From the NCBI GenBank assembly GCA_020636475.1, contig JACJXU010000002.1:1-64000 (forward strand): a DNA stretch of 64,000 nt, in the 5' to 3' direction. The number at the start of each line of letters is the position of its first letter. Positions within the stretch are counted from its first letter, which is position 1. This stretch comes from Chitinophagales bacterium (GTDB lineage: Bacteria > Bacteroidota > Bacteroidia > Chitinophagales > UBA2359). The notes under the pieces are model-generated. The model was not told the origin of the DNA, did not search any database, and saw only the letters and a program-made list of their open reading frames with translations. The position numbers were made by a program, and so were the translations under genes. This document shows positions 26,114 to 35,931 of the stretch, piece by piece.

Positions 26114-26548
26114 ATGACACTTATCAAAAAAAGCAACCAACAACACTTACCCACCGTTTTCGACTGGATGGATCAATTTTTTGGCAATCGCCCTGCTTTC
26201 AAAGAAGGTTGGGTAGCCAAAGTTCCTAATGTAAACATCGCCGAAACCGAAACCGGTTTTCGCTTGGACGTAGCTGCTCCGGGCTTACAAAAGTCAGACT
26301 TTGACATCAACTTGGACAAAAACATCATCACCATTCGCGCCCAAAAAGAAAACCAAACCGAAGAAGCCAACGAGCGTTTCACCCGTAAAGAATTTAATTA
26401 CCAAACTTTCGAGCGTTCTTTCGTATTGCCCGACACCATTGAGCAAAGCAATATCGAAGCCAATTATGCTGACGGTGTATTGAGCATCAGTTTGCCTAAA
26501 AAAGAAGAAGCGAAGTTGGAAACAAACCGTAAAGTAGCAATACAGTAG
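26114..26548 (+). CDS. Hsp20/alpha-crystallin small heat shock protein
   Basis: 144 residues, usual length for bacterial small heat shock proteins. The alpha-crystallin domain covers about 36-144: VPNVNIAETETGFRLDVAAPGL, then FERSFVLPDTIEQSNIEANYADGVLSISLPKKE with the ADGVLSISLP motif. A C-terminal VAI replaces the usual IxI. It holds unfolded proteins during stress in the cytoplasm. It has its own control region upstream and a strong terminator downstream, so it is monocistronic. Confidence 0.95.
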   Translation: MTLIKKSNQQHLPTVFDWMDQFFGNRPAFKEGWVAKVPNVNIAETETGFRLDVAAPGLQKSDFDINLDKNIITIRAQKENQTEEANERFTRKEFNYQTFERSFVLPDTIEQSNIEANYADGVLSISLPKKEEAKLETNRKVAIQ

Positions 26549-26574
26549 TTTTTTTTCATTGATAATATTCTCCC

Positions 26575-26607
26575 TCAGCTCCCAGAAATTTTGGGAGCTG
26601 ATTTTTT
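26575..26607 (+). terminator. Rho-independent terminator of hsp20
   Basis: TCAGCTCCCA (26575-26584) and TGGGAGCTGA (26592-26601) form a perfect 10-bp stem with a 7-nt loop, followed by TTTTTT. Confidence 0.88.
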
Positions 26608-26679
26608 ATAAATAAGTGAAAAATAGCGAAATACGTATTAAAAGTGTCAAAATAACACTTTAGAAACATTCCCAAAAGC

Positions 26680-26710
26680 TTCTGCAATCGAGTATTGTAC
26701 CATAACTTTG
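26680..26710 (+). promoter_or_regulatory. Promoter of the phasin-like gene
   Basis: TAACTTTG (26703-26710) matches TAnnTTTG; TTCTG (26680-26684) lies 18 nt upstream as a weak -33 element. A palindrome GTGTcaaaataACAC with its flanks AAAGTGT/ACACTTT lies further upstream, near 26640-26662, and could be an operator. The gene starts 53 nt after the -7 box. Confidence 0.45.
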
Positions 26711-26762
26711 CAGCAGAAATTTAATTCATAGTTTTTTAAACAAATTTAAAATAATTAATAAA

Positions 26763-27104
26763 ATGGAAGATTTAGTAAAAAAATTGCTTTACACAGGCGT
26801 TGGTTTAGTAGCAGCTACTACCGAAAAAGTGCAGACAATGGTAAACGACTTGGTGGATAAAGACAAGCTAAAACAAGAAGAAGGTAAACGTATTGTTGAT
26901 GATTTTATCAAAAGTACGGAAAACAAAAAAGACGAATTTGAAGGCAAAATGAAAGATTTGGTAGAAAGCGTAGTGAAAAAACTAAACGTAGTAACACGCG
27001 AAGATGTGAATGGCTTGAGCAAAAGAATTGAGGATTTGGAAACAGAACTAACCAAAATGACCAAAGCCGCAGCAAAAGCAGCGAAAACAACAACTACTAA
27101 GTAG
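26763..27104 (+). CDS. Phasin-like coiled-coil protein
   Basis: 113 residues, highly charged, Lys- and Glu-rich and almost certainly helical. It begins with a short hydrophobic segment (LLYTGVGLVAATTEKVQ), then long heptad-like helices (DLVDKDKLKQEEGKRIVDDF ... LSKRIEDLETELTKMTK) and an Ala/Lys tail ending AAKTTTTK. This layout is that of the phasin-like 'poly(hydroxyalkanoate) granule-associated' small proteins, but no PHA synthase is in the window, so that role is unproven. It follows the heat shock gene but has its own promoter and terminator. A general stress or granule protein is possible. Confidence 0.6.
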   Translation: MEDLVKKLLYTGVGLVAATTEKVQTMVNDLVDKDKLKQEEGKRIVDDFIKSTENKKDEFEGKMKDLVESVVKKLNVVTREDVNGLSKRIEDLETELTKMTKAAAKAAKTTTTK

Positions 27105-27131
27105 AACACAGTGAAATTTTTTGTAGGTGAG

Positions 27132-27166
27132 AAAAAGTCGGAGCTAGCATTTAGCTTCGGCTTTTT
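27132..27166 (+). terminator. Rho-independent terminator
   Basis: AAAAAGTCGGAGCT (27132-27145) pairs with AGCTTCGGCTTTTT (27153-27166) with two wobble pairs and a 7-nt loop. It lies 28 bp past the phasin-like stop. Confidence 0.78.
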
Positions 27167-27227
27167 GTTTTTATATACCAATAAAAAAAATATTGCTACC
27201 TTGCTCGTAATAAATACTTGAAATAAT

Positions 27228-27938
27228 ATGTCTGTGCAAAAATTTATAAGTAAGCAACTTAAAAAGGCAGGTTTTGAAATAAAGCGTTTTCCTACCATAG
27301 ACCAGCGTCGTCGCTATGCGCTTTGGCAACATTTTGGCGTGAACAAAATTATTGATGTAGGGGCAAGTATTGGTCAATACGCGCTTTTGTGCAGGCGATT
27401 GGGTTTTAAAGGAAAAATTATTTCCTTCGAGCCCTTGTCCGCTTCATTTGCTGAATTGCAGAAAAATAAAGCCAGTGACACACTTTGGCTTATTCACAAT
27501 TTTGCCTTGGGAGATGAGGCAACAAAAACGACCATAAATGTCGCACAAAACGCTTTTAGTAGTTCCTTGTTGGAAATGTTGCCCGCACACGTACACAGCG
27601 CGCCCGAATCGCAATACGTATCGCAAGAAACTATTACCATCAAAACTTTAGATAGCATATTTGGCACTATTTATGAACCCAATGATAAAATTTTTCTAAA
27701 AATTGATACACAAGGATACGAAAGAAATGTACTGATAGGTGCTGCCAAGTCTTTGGAAAACATAGTGGGCTTGCAACTCGAAATGTCCTTAATGCCACTT
27801 TATGCCGATGAAATGTTGTTTGATGAAATGCTGCATTTTGTGCAAACACTTGGATTTAAATTGTTTTCATTGGAAAATGGATTTTATGACAAAAAAACAG
27901 GGCAGTTATTGCAAGTTGATGGCGTTTTTTTTAAGTGA
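27228..27938 (+). CDS. FkbM family methyltransferase
   Basis: 236 residues. The SAM-binding Rossmann core is visible: motif I IIDVGASIGQYALLCRRLG (residues 41-59), then IISFEPLSASFAELQ with the acidic residue at the end of strand 2, and FLKIDTQGYERNVLIGA (about 152-168), the FkbM signature 'KIDxxGxE..VL.G'. Enzymes of this family methylate hydroxyl groups on sugars and secondary metabolites. The substrate is unknown. No surface-sugar genes flank it; the next gene on the strand is a UbiB-type kinase 59 bp away. Confidence 0.88.
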   Translation: MSVQKFISKQLKKAGFEIKRFPTIDQRRRYALWQHFGVNKIIDVGASIGQYALLCRRLGFKGKIISFEPLSASFAELQKNKASDTLWLIHNFALGDEATKTTINVAQNAFSSSLLEMLPAHVHSAPESQYVSQETITIKTLDSIFGTIYEPNDKIFLKIDTQGYERNVLIGAAKSLENIVGLQLEMSLMPLYADEMLFDEMLHFVQTLGFKLFSLENGFYDKKTGQLLQVDGVFFK

Positions 27939-27997
27939 ATTAGCTTTGTAAAAAAAATTATTAGTTCGGCAGAAAAGAAAAGTATAAATCTTATAGA

Positions 27998-29668
27998 ATG
28001 TCTATAGGACAAACCATAAAAAACCTCAATCGCGGACGCGAAATTATCCAAATTCTTCTCAAATACGGTTTCGAGGAAGTAGTTATCAATACACCGCTCA
28101 AAAATTTTATTCCTCAAAACAAACGCCTCAACTGGTTGGGAAAAGAAAAACCAGTATTTGAATATACGCGCTGGGAGCGTATTCGCATGGCTGCCGAAGA
28201 GTTGGGACCCACTTTTATCAAATTTGCCCAAGTATTGAGTAGTCGCCCCGACATTTTGCCGGAAGGCTTGATTAAAGAGTTTGAAAAATTTCAGGATAAA
28301 GCTCCTTTTTTCGATTCGGCAACTGCCAAAAATATTATCGAATCCGAAACAGGCAAAAACATAGACGAAACCTTCGAGTATTTTTTAGACCGACCCATTG
28401 CTGCTGCTTCTATTGGGCAGGTTCATCGCGCAAAGTTGCTTAGTGGCGAAGAGGTTGTCGTGAAAGTGCGCCGTCCGGGCATTGGAAAAATTATTGATAC
28501 CGACTTATCCATTATCAAAGAAGTAGTGCAGCGCGGCGATGCTTTTTTTAAGCGCAACGGCATTACCAATCTCGAAACATTTGTACTTACTTTCGAGAAA
28601 ATAATGCACCGCGAACTCAATTATGTCTATGAAGCGCGCAATATGCAAATGTTCCGCCAGTTTTATCACCACCAGACACATTTGTACATTCCCGAAGTGT
28701 TTCGCAGTTTGTGTAGCGAGCGCGTGCTGGTGAGCGAATACATAAATGCTTGCAAAATTTCTGATACCGACACCATTAGTTCGTGGGGACTACAGCCGGA
28801 AAAAATTGCCGAAAATGGAATGGACATTTATTTGTCGCAGATATTTGAGTATGGTTTTTTTCACGCCGACCCACATCCGGGCAATGTATTGGTACAAACC
28901 AATGGCAATATTTGTTTGATAGATTTTGGTATGGTGGCAAAACTGACCAAACGCGAAAAATTTGCCATTGCACAAATATTTTTGGCGATAAGCCAGCAAG
29001 ATGCGCAGCAATTAGCCAACAATTTGCTGAAACTGGCGGTGAGTCACAAGGTAATAGATAAAATAAGCTTTGAAAATGAGCTGAACGAAATAATACAAGA
29101 CATTGCAATGCTGAATGTACAGGAGAGCAATTTGAGCAATGCCGGTTTGCGATTTCAAAAAATAATATACCGCAATGCCATAGAATTGCCCGGCTCGGTA
29201 TTTCTTATCTTGCGTGCCATCGCTATTTTGGAAGGCATTGGCAAGCAAATTCATCCTAATTTTAATGTGTATGAACATTTGCTTCCCTACGGAAAAAAAA
29301 TGATTGTTGAGCAGTTTTCCGCTCAAAATATCATTAATACACTAAGTAACCGATTGTATGAGTGGGACGAACTTTTGCAAAAAATTCCGCCGGACGTAGG
29401 CAATATTTTATCGCAGATACGACAGGGGAAATTACTGCTTAAAACCGAAAATCCGCATCAAGAGGAGCAAATAAAAACCTTCAACAATGCCATTAATCGC
29501 CTAACACAAGGCTTTATTATTGCTTCGCTCATCATTGCCGGAGCTTTGTTGCTCAACAATACCGAAGGCTTCCAGTTTGTAGGAATATTGTGCTTGGTGT
29601 TGGCTTTTTTATCGGGCACTTTTTTGTACTTCTCCCTCTGGCGCAGCAACGACAGAGCCGACCATTAG
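27998..29668 (+). CDS. UbiB/ABC1 (AarF) atypical kinase family protein
   Basis: 556 residues. Family motifs in order: the KxGQ-type region PTFIKFAQVLSSRPD (about 72-86), the AAAS loop AAASIGQVH (about 134) that replaces the P-loop, the lysine in EVVVKVRRPG, HADPHPGN (about 291) and the metal-binding IDFGM (about 310). The end has two hydrophobic segments (FIIASLIIAGALLL and FVGILCLVLAFLSGTFLYF), so it is membrane-anchored. UbiB proteins act as ATPases in lipid or quinone metabolism. All ATP-binding motifs are present. It is probably in one unit with the FkbM gene. Confidence 0.92.
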   Translation: MSIGQTIKNLNRGREIIQILLKYGFEEVVINTPLKNFIPQNKRLNWLGKEKPVFEYTRWERIRMAAEELGPTFIKFAQVLSSRPDILPEGLIKEFEKFQDKAPFFDSATAKNIIESETGKNIDETFEYFLDRPIAAASIGQVHRAKLLSGEEVVVKVRRPGIGKIIDTDLSIIKEVVQRGDAFFKRNGITNLETFVLTFEKIMHRELNYVYEARNMQMFRQFYHHQTHLYIPEVFRSLCSERVLVSEYINACKISDTDTISSWGLQPEKIAENGMDIYLSQIFEYGFFHADPHPGNVLVQTNGNICLIDFGMVAKLTKREKFAIAQIFLAISQQDAQQLANNLLKLAVSHKVIDKISFENELNEIIQDIAMLNVQESNLSNAGLRFQKIIYRNAIELPGSVFLILRAIAILEGIGKQIHPNFNVYEHLLPYGKKMIVEQFSAQNIINTLSNRLYEWDELLQKIPPDVGNILSQIRQGKLLLKTENPHQEEQIKTFNNAINRLTQGFIIASLIIAGALLLNNTEGFQFVGILCLVLAFLSGTFLYFSLWRSNDRADH

Positions 29669-29756
29669 TTTGGTTTCTTTGCTTGTTGTTTTGTGTTTCT
29701 CGCCCTAAATTTTATACTTTTACGAAATAATAAATTCGATTGTTGATTTTTATCGT

Positions 29757-31988
29757 ATGACAAACAACCTCAACACAAGTAGTTTGCCCAAGGGGCGTTT
29801 TGGTACTTTGCCGGTATTTTTAACGGCTATATCCACTATTTTGGGAGCTATAATGTTCTTGCGTTTTGGGTATGCCGTAGGCAATTTAGGCTTTTTTCAA
29901 ACGTGTTTGCTTATTATACTCGGACACTTGGTTACTATTCCTACTGCTATGGCTATTGCCGAAATTGCTACCAACCAAAGGGTAGAGGGCGGCGGCGAAT
30001 ATTTTATTATTTCGCGTTCTTTTGGCATAAGTATTGGCTCGGCAATTGGCGTGGCTTTGTATTTGTCGCAAGCTATTAGCGTAGCGTTTTATATTATTGC
30101 CTTCGGCGAATCGTTTGAAGGTGTTATTTCGTGGCTCGCCGATACATACAATATTTATCTTACCAAAAAAATTATTTCATTAGTAGCAATGGGCATTTTG
30201 GCAGGGCTTATTTTGCTGAAAGGAGCCGATTTGGGTGTAGCTGCGCTGTATGTAGTGGTGGCAATTATTTTCGTTTCGCTGTTAATGTTTTTTGTCGGAG
30301 CCAATAAGTATACTTTGGAATCTTGGCAAGTTTTGCAGCAAAAAATTCCTAATGGCGACCCGTTTTTTTATGTGTTTGCGATATGTTTTCCCGCGTTTAC
30401 GGGCATGACGGCGGGCGTAGGGCTGTCGGGCGATTTGCGCAATCCCAGTCGTTCTATTCCTTTGGGAACGCTCTTGGCTACGCTTATTGGTATGGTGGTG
30501 TATATTCTAATCGCCCTAAAACTCGCCATTTCCGCCGACCCGCAGGAGTTGGTAAATGACCAGTTCGTTATGGCAAAAATTGCAGTGTGGGGTCCTATTA
30601 TTCCTATTGGTTTGGCAGCCGCAACGGTTTCTTCTGCTTTGGGGTCTATTTTAGTTGCCCCGCGCACCTTGCAGGCTTTGGCAAAAGATAATATTTTTCC
30701 TACCGAAACCACCAATCAGTTTTTGCAAAAAGGAAAAGGAAAAAGCAATGAACCCTTCAACGCTTCGCTTATTACCATTGCCATTGCATTTGCTATTATT
30801 TTCATTGGCGATGTAAACTTTGTGGCGGAGATAATCAGTATGTTTTTTATGGTTACGTACGGCTCTTTGTGTTTAATTTCATTTTTACATTATTTCAATG
30901 CCTCGCCTTCTTATCGTCCTGTGTTCCGTTCGCCTTGGTATATTTCGTTGGCAGGAGCTATTATGTGCATTTGGTTGATGTTCAAAATTAATACCCAATA
31001 CGCTGTTGCTGCTTTTGTTGCAATGATGCTGATGTATTGGGGAATTAGTTATTTTCGCAAGGCAAAAGATGGTTTGGCGCACATATTTGAAGGAATTATT
31101 TGGCGGTTCAATCGTATGTTGCAGTTGTATTTGCAAAAAGCCGATACAGCAGATGACGACCTAAGCACTTGGCGACCTGCCGTAATTTGTGTTTCCAACG
31201 ATTCTTTCAAAAGACTTTCGGCGTTTGACCTCTTGGAGTGGATTGCGTATCGCTACGGTTTTTCCACCTATATTCACCAAATAGACGGCTACTATTCCAA
31301 AGCCACCCATGCCGAAGCCGAAAAATTAAAGCGAAGACTTATTGATATTGCCATTGATACCAATGTTTTTGTCGATACGCTTATCAGTCCTTCTTATACA
31401 TCGGCTATTGCACAGGCGATTCAGCTGCCGGGCATTTCGGGCAAAGAAAATAATACGGCTTTGTTCGAGTTTTCTATTCATCATTTAGACCATTTGAAAA
31501 AAATTATTGAGAATTTTCAATTAGTTAAAGCCGGCAACTTCGATGTGTGTATTTTGTGTACCACCGAGCGCGGTTTTGGCAGAAGGCGCGAAATTCATAT
31601 TTGGCTAAAACCCAACGATTACGACAATGCCAATATGATGATTTTGTTGGGTTATATTTTAATGGGACACCCCGACTGGCAAAGATCGCACATCAGTATT
31701 TTCTCTATTATTCCTCCCGAAAAAATTGACGAAGAGCAGCAAAAACTGAAACGTGTGATAGAAGATGGTCGCTTGCCTATTTCGATGAAAAATGTTGAAA
31801 TAATTTCGCAACTAACCGACATTAGTATTCCGCAAATTATAAATGAAAAATCGGCTAGTGCCGACCTTACCATTATGGGTTTTCGTACGGAAATGCTCAA
31901 GGCGCGCGGGCAGGATTTGTTTTTGGATTATACCGAACTCGGTAATATTTTATTTGTAAATTCGACCGCCGAAAAATTAATTACTTAA
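29757..31988 (+). CDS. Cation-chloride cotransporter-like permease (SLC12/APC superfamily)
   Basis: 743 residues. Twelve or so hydrophobic segments fill the first 430 residues, opening with FLTAISTILGAIMFLRFGYAVGNLG, which matches the first helix of SLC12 transporters (GVMLFLRxGYVVG-type), and EGGGEYFIISRSFG in helix 3. A soluble C-terminal domain (about 440-743) resembles the SLC12 regulatory tail and contains a USP-like stretch (SADLTIMGFRTEM). It likely moves cations with chloride, or amino acids, through the inner membrane. It lies 88 bp after the UbiB gene and 17 bp before thyA. Confidence 0.82.
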   Translation: MTNNLNTSSLPKGRFGTLPVFLTAISTILGAIMFLRFGYAVGNLGFFQTCLLIILGHLVTIPTAMAIAEIATNQRVEGGGEYFIISRSFGISIGSAIGVALYLSQAISVAFYIIAFGESFEGVISWLADTYNIYLTKKIISLVAMGILAGLILLKGADLGVAALYVVVAIIFVSLLMFFVGANKYTLESWQVLQQKIPNGDPFFYVFAICFPAFTGMTAGVGLSGDLRNPSRSIPLGTLLATLIGMVVYILIALKLAISADPQELVNDQFVMAKIAVWGPIIPIGLAAATVSSALGSILVAPRTLQALAKDNIFPTETTNQFLQKGKGKSNEPFNASLITIAIAFAIIFIGDVNFVAEIISMFFMVTYGSLCLISFLHYFNASPSYRPVFRSPWYISLAGAIMCIWLMFKINTQYAVAAFVAMMLMYWGISYFRKAKDGLAHIFEGIIWRFNRMLQLYLQKADTADDDLSTWRPAVICVSNDSFKRLSAFDLLEWIAYRYGFSTYIHQIDGYYSKATHAEAEKLKRRLIDIAIDTNVFVDTLISPSYTSAIAQAIQLPGISGKENNTALFEFSIHHLDHLKKIIENFQLVKAGNFDVCILCTTERGFGRRREIHIWLKPNDYDNANMMILLGYILMGHPDWQRSHISIFSIIPPEKIDEEQQKLKRVIEDGRLPISMKNVEIISQLTDISIPQIINEKSASADLTIMGFRTEMLKARGQDLFLDYTELGNILFVNSTAEKLIT

Positions 31989-32005
31989 CGTAAAATGTAT
32001 GTACC

Positions 32006-32800
32006 GTGAAAGCGTATTTGAGCTTATTAGATAAAATAATGAAGGAAGGTATTGATAGAAATGACCGTACAGGCGTGGGAACACGCAGTATTTTCGGTTA
32101 TCAGTTTCGCTTCGATTTGGGCGAAGGCTTTCCTTTGCTTACTACCAAAAAAATTCACCTCAAGTCGGTTATTTACGAATTGCTGTGGTTTCTGAAAGGC
32201 GATACCAATATTGCTTATTTAAACGAAAATAAAGTGCGCATTTGGGACGAATGGGCGGACGAAAACGGCGATTTAGGTCCTGTTTATGGCAAACAATGGC
32301 GCGCTTGGGAAGGTGCTGACGGCAAAACGATTGACCAAATTTCGGAGGTAATTGCCCAAATAAAACAAAATCCTTACTCTCGCCGCTTGGTAGTAAGTGC
32401 GTGGAATGTTGCCGATTTGCCCAAAATGGCACTAAGCCCTTGTCATTGTCTGTTTCAGTTTTATGTAGCCGATGGCAAGCTCAGTTGCCAGCTCTATCAG
32501 CGCAGTGCCGATGTGTTTTTGGGCGTACCTTTTAATATTGCCTCCTACGCTTTGCTTACGATGATGATAGCGCAAGTATGCGATTTACAAGTCGGCGATT
32601 ATGTACACACTTTTGGCGATGTGCATTTGTATCACAATCATTTTGCGCAAGCCAATTTGCAATTGAGTCGTGTGCCTAAGAGTTTGCCACAAATAAAACT
32701 CAACTCTGCTGTAAAGTCCGTGTTCGATTTTACCTACGAAGATGTTATGTTGGAAAACTACGAGCCTTATCCCAATATTCCGGCAAAAGTAGCAGTGTGA
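32006..32800 (+). CDS. thyA: Thymidylate synthase
   Basis: 264 residues, exactly the length of E. coli ThyA. It turns dUMP into dTMP using methylene-tetrahydrofolate. The catalytic Cys146 is in LSPCHCLFQ; Arg of [17 protein letters not shown] and [16 protein letters not shown] are all typical. The start is GTG 32006-32008; ATGs at 31995 and 31999 are in other frames and cannot be used. It is 17 bp after the transporter and 16 bp before folA, so thyA-folA form a pair in which folA regenerates the folate that ThyA oxidises. Confidence 0.97.
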   Translation: MKAYLSLLDKIMKEGIDRNDRTGVGTRSIFGYQFRFDLGEGFPLLTTKKIHLKSVIYELLWFLKGDTNIAYLNENKVRIWDEWADENGDLGPVYGKQWRAWEGADGKTIDQISEVIAQIKQNPYSRRLVVSAWNVADLPKMALSPCHCLFQFYVADGKLSCQLYQRSADVFLGVPFNIASYALLTMMIAQVCDLQVGDYVHTFGDVHLYHNHFAQANLQLSRVPKSLPQIKLNSAVKSVFDFTYEDVMLENYEPYPNIPAKVAV

Positions 32801-32816
32801 AAATATAGCTAAAAAA

Positions 32817-33332
32817 ATGCGCATCTCTCAAATTGTAGCCTACGACCAAAACTATTTGATAGCCAAAAACAGCGAAATACCTTGGCATCTCCCGCGCGAT
32901 TTGCGTTTTTTCAAAGCTACTACTTTGCAGCATCATGTGTTGATGGGGCGCACCACTTTTGAAACATTTAAGGGAAAGCCCTTGCCCAATCGGACTAATT
33001 TGGTGCTTACGCGCAGCGAAAATTATCGTGCAGAAGGGGCGATAGTGGTGTATAGTTTTGAAGAAGCCATTGCGCTGGCGCAGTTTAATGAAGAAACGGA
33101 GCTTTTTGTTATTGGCGGGGCGCAAATTTACCAACAATCGCTTTCGTTTTGCGACAGGCTGTATTGCACCGAAATTGCGACTGAAATTACACTTTCCGAG
33201 CAAGACAAAGGCGTGTATTATCCGGCAATAGATAAGGAAAAGTGGCGACTTGTACACGAGCATTATTTTACTGCGGACGAAAAAAACGCTTTCGCGCAAC
33301 GTTATTGTATTTATGAACGCAACTTGCAATAA
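32817..33332 (+). CDS. folA: Dihydrofolate reductase
   Basis: 171 residues. Motifs: N-terminal strand ISQIVAYDQNYLIAKN, IPWHLPRDLRFFK with the active-site acid Asp28, LMGRTTFET for NADPH binding, and FVIGGAQIYQQSL. The 'GIGKNNxLPW' loop reads LIAKNSEIPW, a normal variant. It reduces dihydrofolate made by ThyA. It follows thyA by 16 bp in the same operon and converges on glgB. Confidence 0.96.
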   Translation: MRISQIVAYDQNYLIAKNSEIPWHLPRDLRFFKATTLQHHVLMGRTTFETFKGKPLPNRTNLVLTRSENYRAEGAIVVYSFEEAIALAQFNEETELFVIGGAQIYQQSLSFCDRLYCTEIATEITLSEQDKGVYYPAIDKEKWRLVHEHYFTADEKNAFAQRYCIYERNLQ

Positions 33333-33408
33333 ATTACTTTGCGAAACTTAGTGCAGCGATTATCACAATGTTGAATACACAAAAATCACACGAAGAACAA
33401 AAATACTT

Positions 33409-35424
33409 TTACCCAATTTTTTTCAATACCAAACCCGTTTGGTGCGGAATGTAAATACTCAACACGGCTTGTCCGCGCACATTGGCGGTAAGGTGGCGAA
33501 TTTCGGTATCTACGCGCTGGTGTCCGTCAAAAGTTTCATCGTCCGAACATAAAAGAATTTTGTACTTACCGTGTTTGCTTACCGGAAAATGATAATTTAC
33601 CAACGAGCGTTGGGGGTTTAGATTTACCACAAAAACCAAATCGTCGCGCTCGTAGGTGAGAATTTTATTGTATTCATCTAAAAAAAGCACTTTGGCGAAG
33701 CCCGTATCAAAAAAATCTTTTTCTTGGGCAAATAAATGAATCATCGCTTGGTCGAAAGCCATGAGCCGTCCGTAACGCAAAAAAGGACTCTGCGCCAAAC
33801 TCCACTGTCGGCGCGCATACTGATAACTCCAGTTGTTGCCTTCGCGCGGAAAATCTATCCACTCGGGATGTCCAAATTCATTGCCCATAAAATTGAGGTA
33901 CGCCTCTCCGCCGATAGAAATAGTGAGCAGCCGAATAAGTTTGAGTAAAGCCATACCTCGGTCAATAATTTCGTTTTTGCTGCCGATGTTCATGTCTTTG
34001 TACATATAGCGGTCCATCAAGCGAAATGCCAGCGTTTTGTCGCCCACCAAAGCTTGGTCGTGACTTTCGGCATAGGCAATATGTTTTTCGTTCACGCGGC
34101 GATTGTTCAGCACATGCCACATATGTCCGATATTCCACGAGCGTTCCGGTTTTTTAATTAAATTAATCCAAAAATCGGGCAAACCCATTGCCAAGCGATA
34201 ATCGAAGCCGATGCCACCTTCCGAAACCGGACGACACAAGCCGGGCATTCCGCTCACATCTTCGGCAATGCTGATAGCTTTGGGTTTTAGTTTGTGAATA
34301 AGTTGGTTGGCAAACTGCAAATACATTATAGCATCTTTGTCCACAGTATCGCCAAAATAAGCCTCGTAGCTATCAAAAGAAGTATTGCCTTGATGTAAAT
34401 ACATCATAGACGTAACACCATCGAAGCGGAAGCCGTCGAAATGAAACTCCTCTAACCAATAGCGCACATTCGACAACAAAAAACGTATTACTTCGGGATT
34501 GCCGTAGTCGAATAGTTTTGAATCCCACAGTTTGTGATAACCGCGCTCTCCTTTGTGAAAATATTGATTGTCCGAACCATCAAAGTCATTGAGTCCTTCG
34601 GCATAATTTTTTACGGCATGCGAATGTACAATGTCCATTATCACGGCAATTTGCATGCTGTGCGCCTTGTTGATAAGATACTTCAAATCGTCGGGTGTAC
34701 CGAAACGGGAAGACGGCGCAAAAAAGTTGGAGACATGATAACCAAACGAGCCATAATAAGGATGCTCCTGAACCGCCATGAGCTGAATACAGTTGTAGCC
34801 CAACTTGTGAATGTGCGGCAAAACATTGTCGGCAAAATTTCGGTAAGTGTTTACAAACGGCTCTTCGGACGACATACCTACGTGACATTCGTAGATAAGT
34901 GCTTGTTCGGGTATTTCAAAATCCTCGTCCGTCCACTCAAATGTTTCGTCAGGCTGCCAGAAACAAGCGGCAAAATCTTTTGTTTTAGCATCTTGCACAA
35001 CGTAGCGTGTATAAGCAGGCAATCGGTCGATGGCTCCTTTGGTGGTGTGTACGTGTACTTTGTACTTGGAGAGGTGTTTTAGCTTGTCGGCATAGTATTG
35101 GTCTGAGAGAAAAAGCTCCCAGTAGCCCATTTCATTTCGGCGTAGCGGATGCGTGTAGCGTCCCCAGTGATTAAAATCGCCCGTAAGCCACAAACCTTTG
35201 GCGGCAGGTGCCCACTCTCTATACCACCAACCTTTTTTTTCCGCATCGTAGTTAAAACCCAAATAGCGATAGGCTTGCGCAAAGGATTCTAAATTGTCGA
35301 ATGCGCCCTTGATAAGTTTTCGGCGTTTTTTATAGTTTTTGATGCGCAATTTTATCGCCTCTGTAAAAGGCTTTAGTGTTGGGTCGTTTTGGACTAAAAT
35401 GGGAATAGACGGATTTTTTTTCAT
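33409..35424 (-). CDS. glgB: 1,4-alpha-glucan branching enzyme, eukaryote-like GH13
   Basis: 671 residues. An N-terminal CBM48 (WYREWAPAAKGLWLTGDFNHW, about 66-86) is followed by a GH13 barrel with the nucleophile region DGFRFDGVTSMMYLH, the acid/base region SIAEDVSGMPG and third acid AESHDQALVGDK. The sequence around GYNCIQLMAVQEHPYYGSFGYHVSNFFAPSSRFGTP resembles eukaryotic GBE1 more than E. coli GlgB. It adds alpha-1,6 branches to glycogen. No other glycogen gene is nearby. A CAAAAATA box at 35459-35466 (minus-strand TATTTTTG) may be its -7 element. Confidence 0.93.
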   Translation of the reverse strand: MKKNPSIPILVQNDPTLKPFTEAIKLRIKNYKKRRKLIKGAFDNLESFAQAYRYLGFNYDAEKKGWWYREWAPAAKGLWLTGDFNHWGRYTHPLRRNEMGYWELFLSDQYYADKLKHLSKYKVHVHTTKGAIDRLPAYTRYVVQDAKTKDFAACFWQPDETFEWTDEDFEIPEQALIYECHVGMSSEEPFVNTYRNFADNVLPHIHKLGYNCIQLMAVQEHPYYGSFGYHVSNFFAPSSRFGTPDDLKYLINKAHSMQIAVIMDIVHSHAVKNYAEGLNDFDGSDNQYFHKGERGYHKLWDSKLFDYGNPEVIRFLLSNVRYWLEEFHFDGFRFDGVTSMMYLHQGNTSFDSYEAYFGDTVDKDAIMYLQFANQLIHKLKPKAISIAEDVSGMPGLCRPVSEGGIGFDYRLAMGLPDFWINLIKKPERSWNIGHMWHVLNNRRVNEKHIAYAESHDQALVGDKTLAFRLMDRYMYKDMNIGSKNEIIDRGMALLKLIRLLTISIGGEAYLNFMGNEFGHPEWIDFPREGNNWSYQYARRQWSLAQSPFLRYGRLMAFDQAMIHLFAQEKDFFDTGFAKVLFLDEYNKILTYERDDLVFVVNLNPQRSLVNYHFPVSKHGKYKILLCSDDETFDGHQRVDTEIRHLTANVRGQAVLSIYIPHQTGLVLKKIG

Positions 35425-35931
35425 ACAGCATTATTGTTAGAGGCTAAGGCGAAATAAACAAAAATATTTGAAGGCTACAATAGACATCTTCGGAAAATCA
35501 TTTACTTGAGCTATTTTTGTTATATATAGCAGCGATTAAGTTAAAGCCTGAGCCAAATTTTTTCTTCGGTTTCTATATTTTTAAAATAATATTATAAATA
35601 TTTACAAATAACTAAATTTATTTAAACCAAAAGAATATTAGCTGAAATATGCTTATTCTCTTTCTCAAATGTGGTGCAAATAATTTTCGACTTTTCTTTC
35701 TACTGCTATTTGTGTTTTTTGGGTGTGCCGTTTCTTTTTCCTGAGTCTTTTAAACTAATTGACGTTTAAATATTCTATTCTTTTTATAGCATTTTATAAA
35801 AAATAGCTTTTAGCTTTTATACCTATAACAGCATAAGAATAAAAGATAAAAAGTATTTAAATTAAATATAAGTAAATTTATAAAAATCATTATTTTATTA
35901 ATCTTATAAAGAAAATTATTATGAAAAATTA
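35425..35931. other. Long AT-rich intergenic region
   Basis: About 500 bp with no gene recognised. It is very AT-rich, with many oligo-A/T runs. The glgB promoter is likely at its left edge. Its right end runs into a decayed gene at 35932. Confidence 0.4.

Noticed and set aside
26640..26662. GTGTcaaaataACAC palindrome as an attachment or terminator site
   Set aside because: No T run follows and no flanking repeat; at most an operator near the phasin-like promoter.
27228..33332. A secondary-metabolite or surface-sugar cluster around the FkbM methyltransferase
   Set aside because: The following genes (UbiB-type kinase, SLC12-type transporter, thyA, folA) are unrelated housekeeping genes; no synthases or glycosyltransferases are present.
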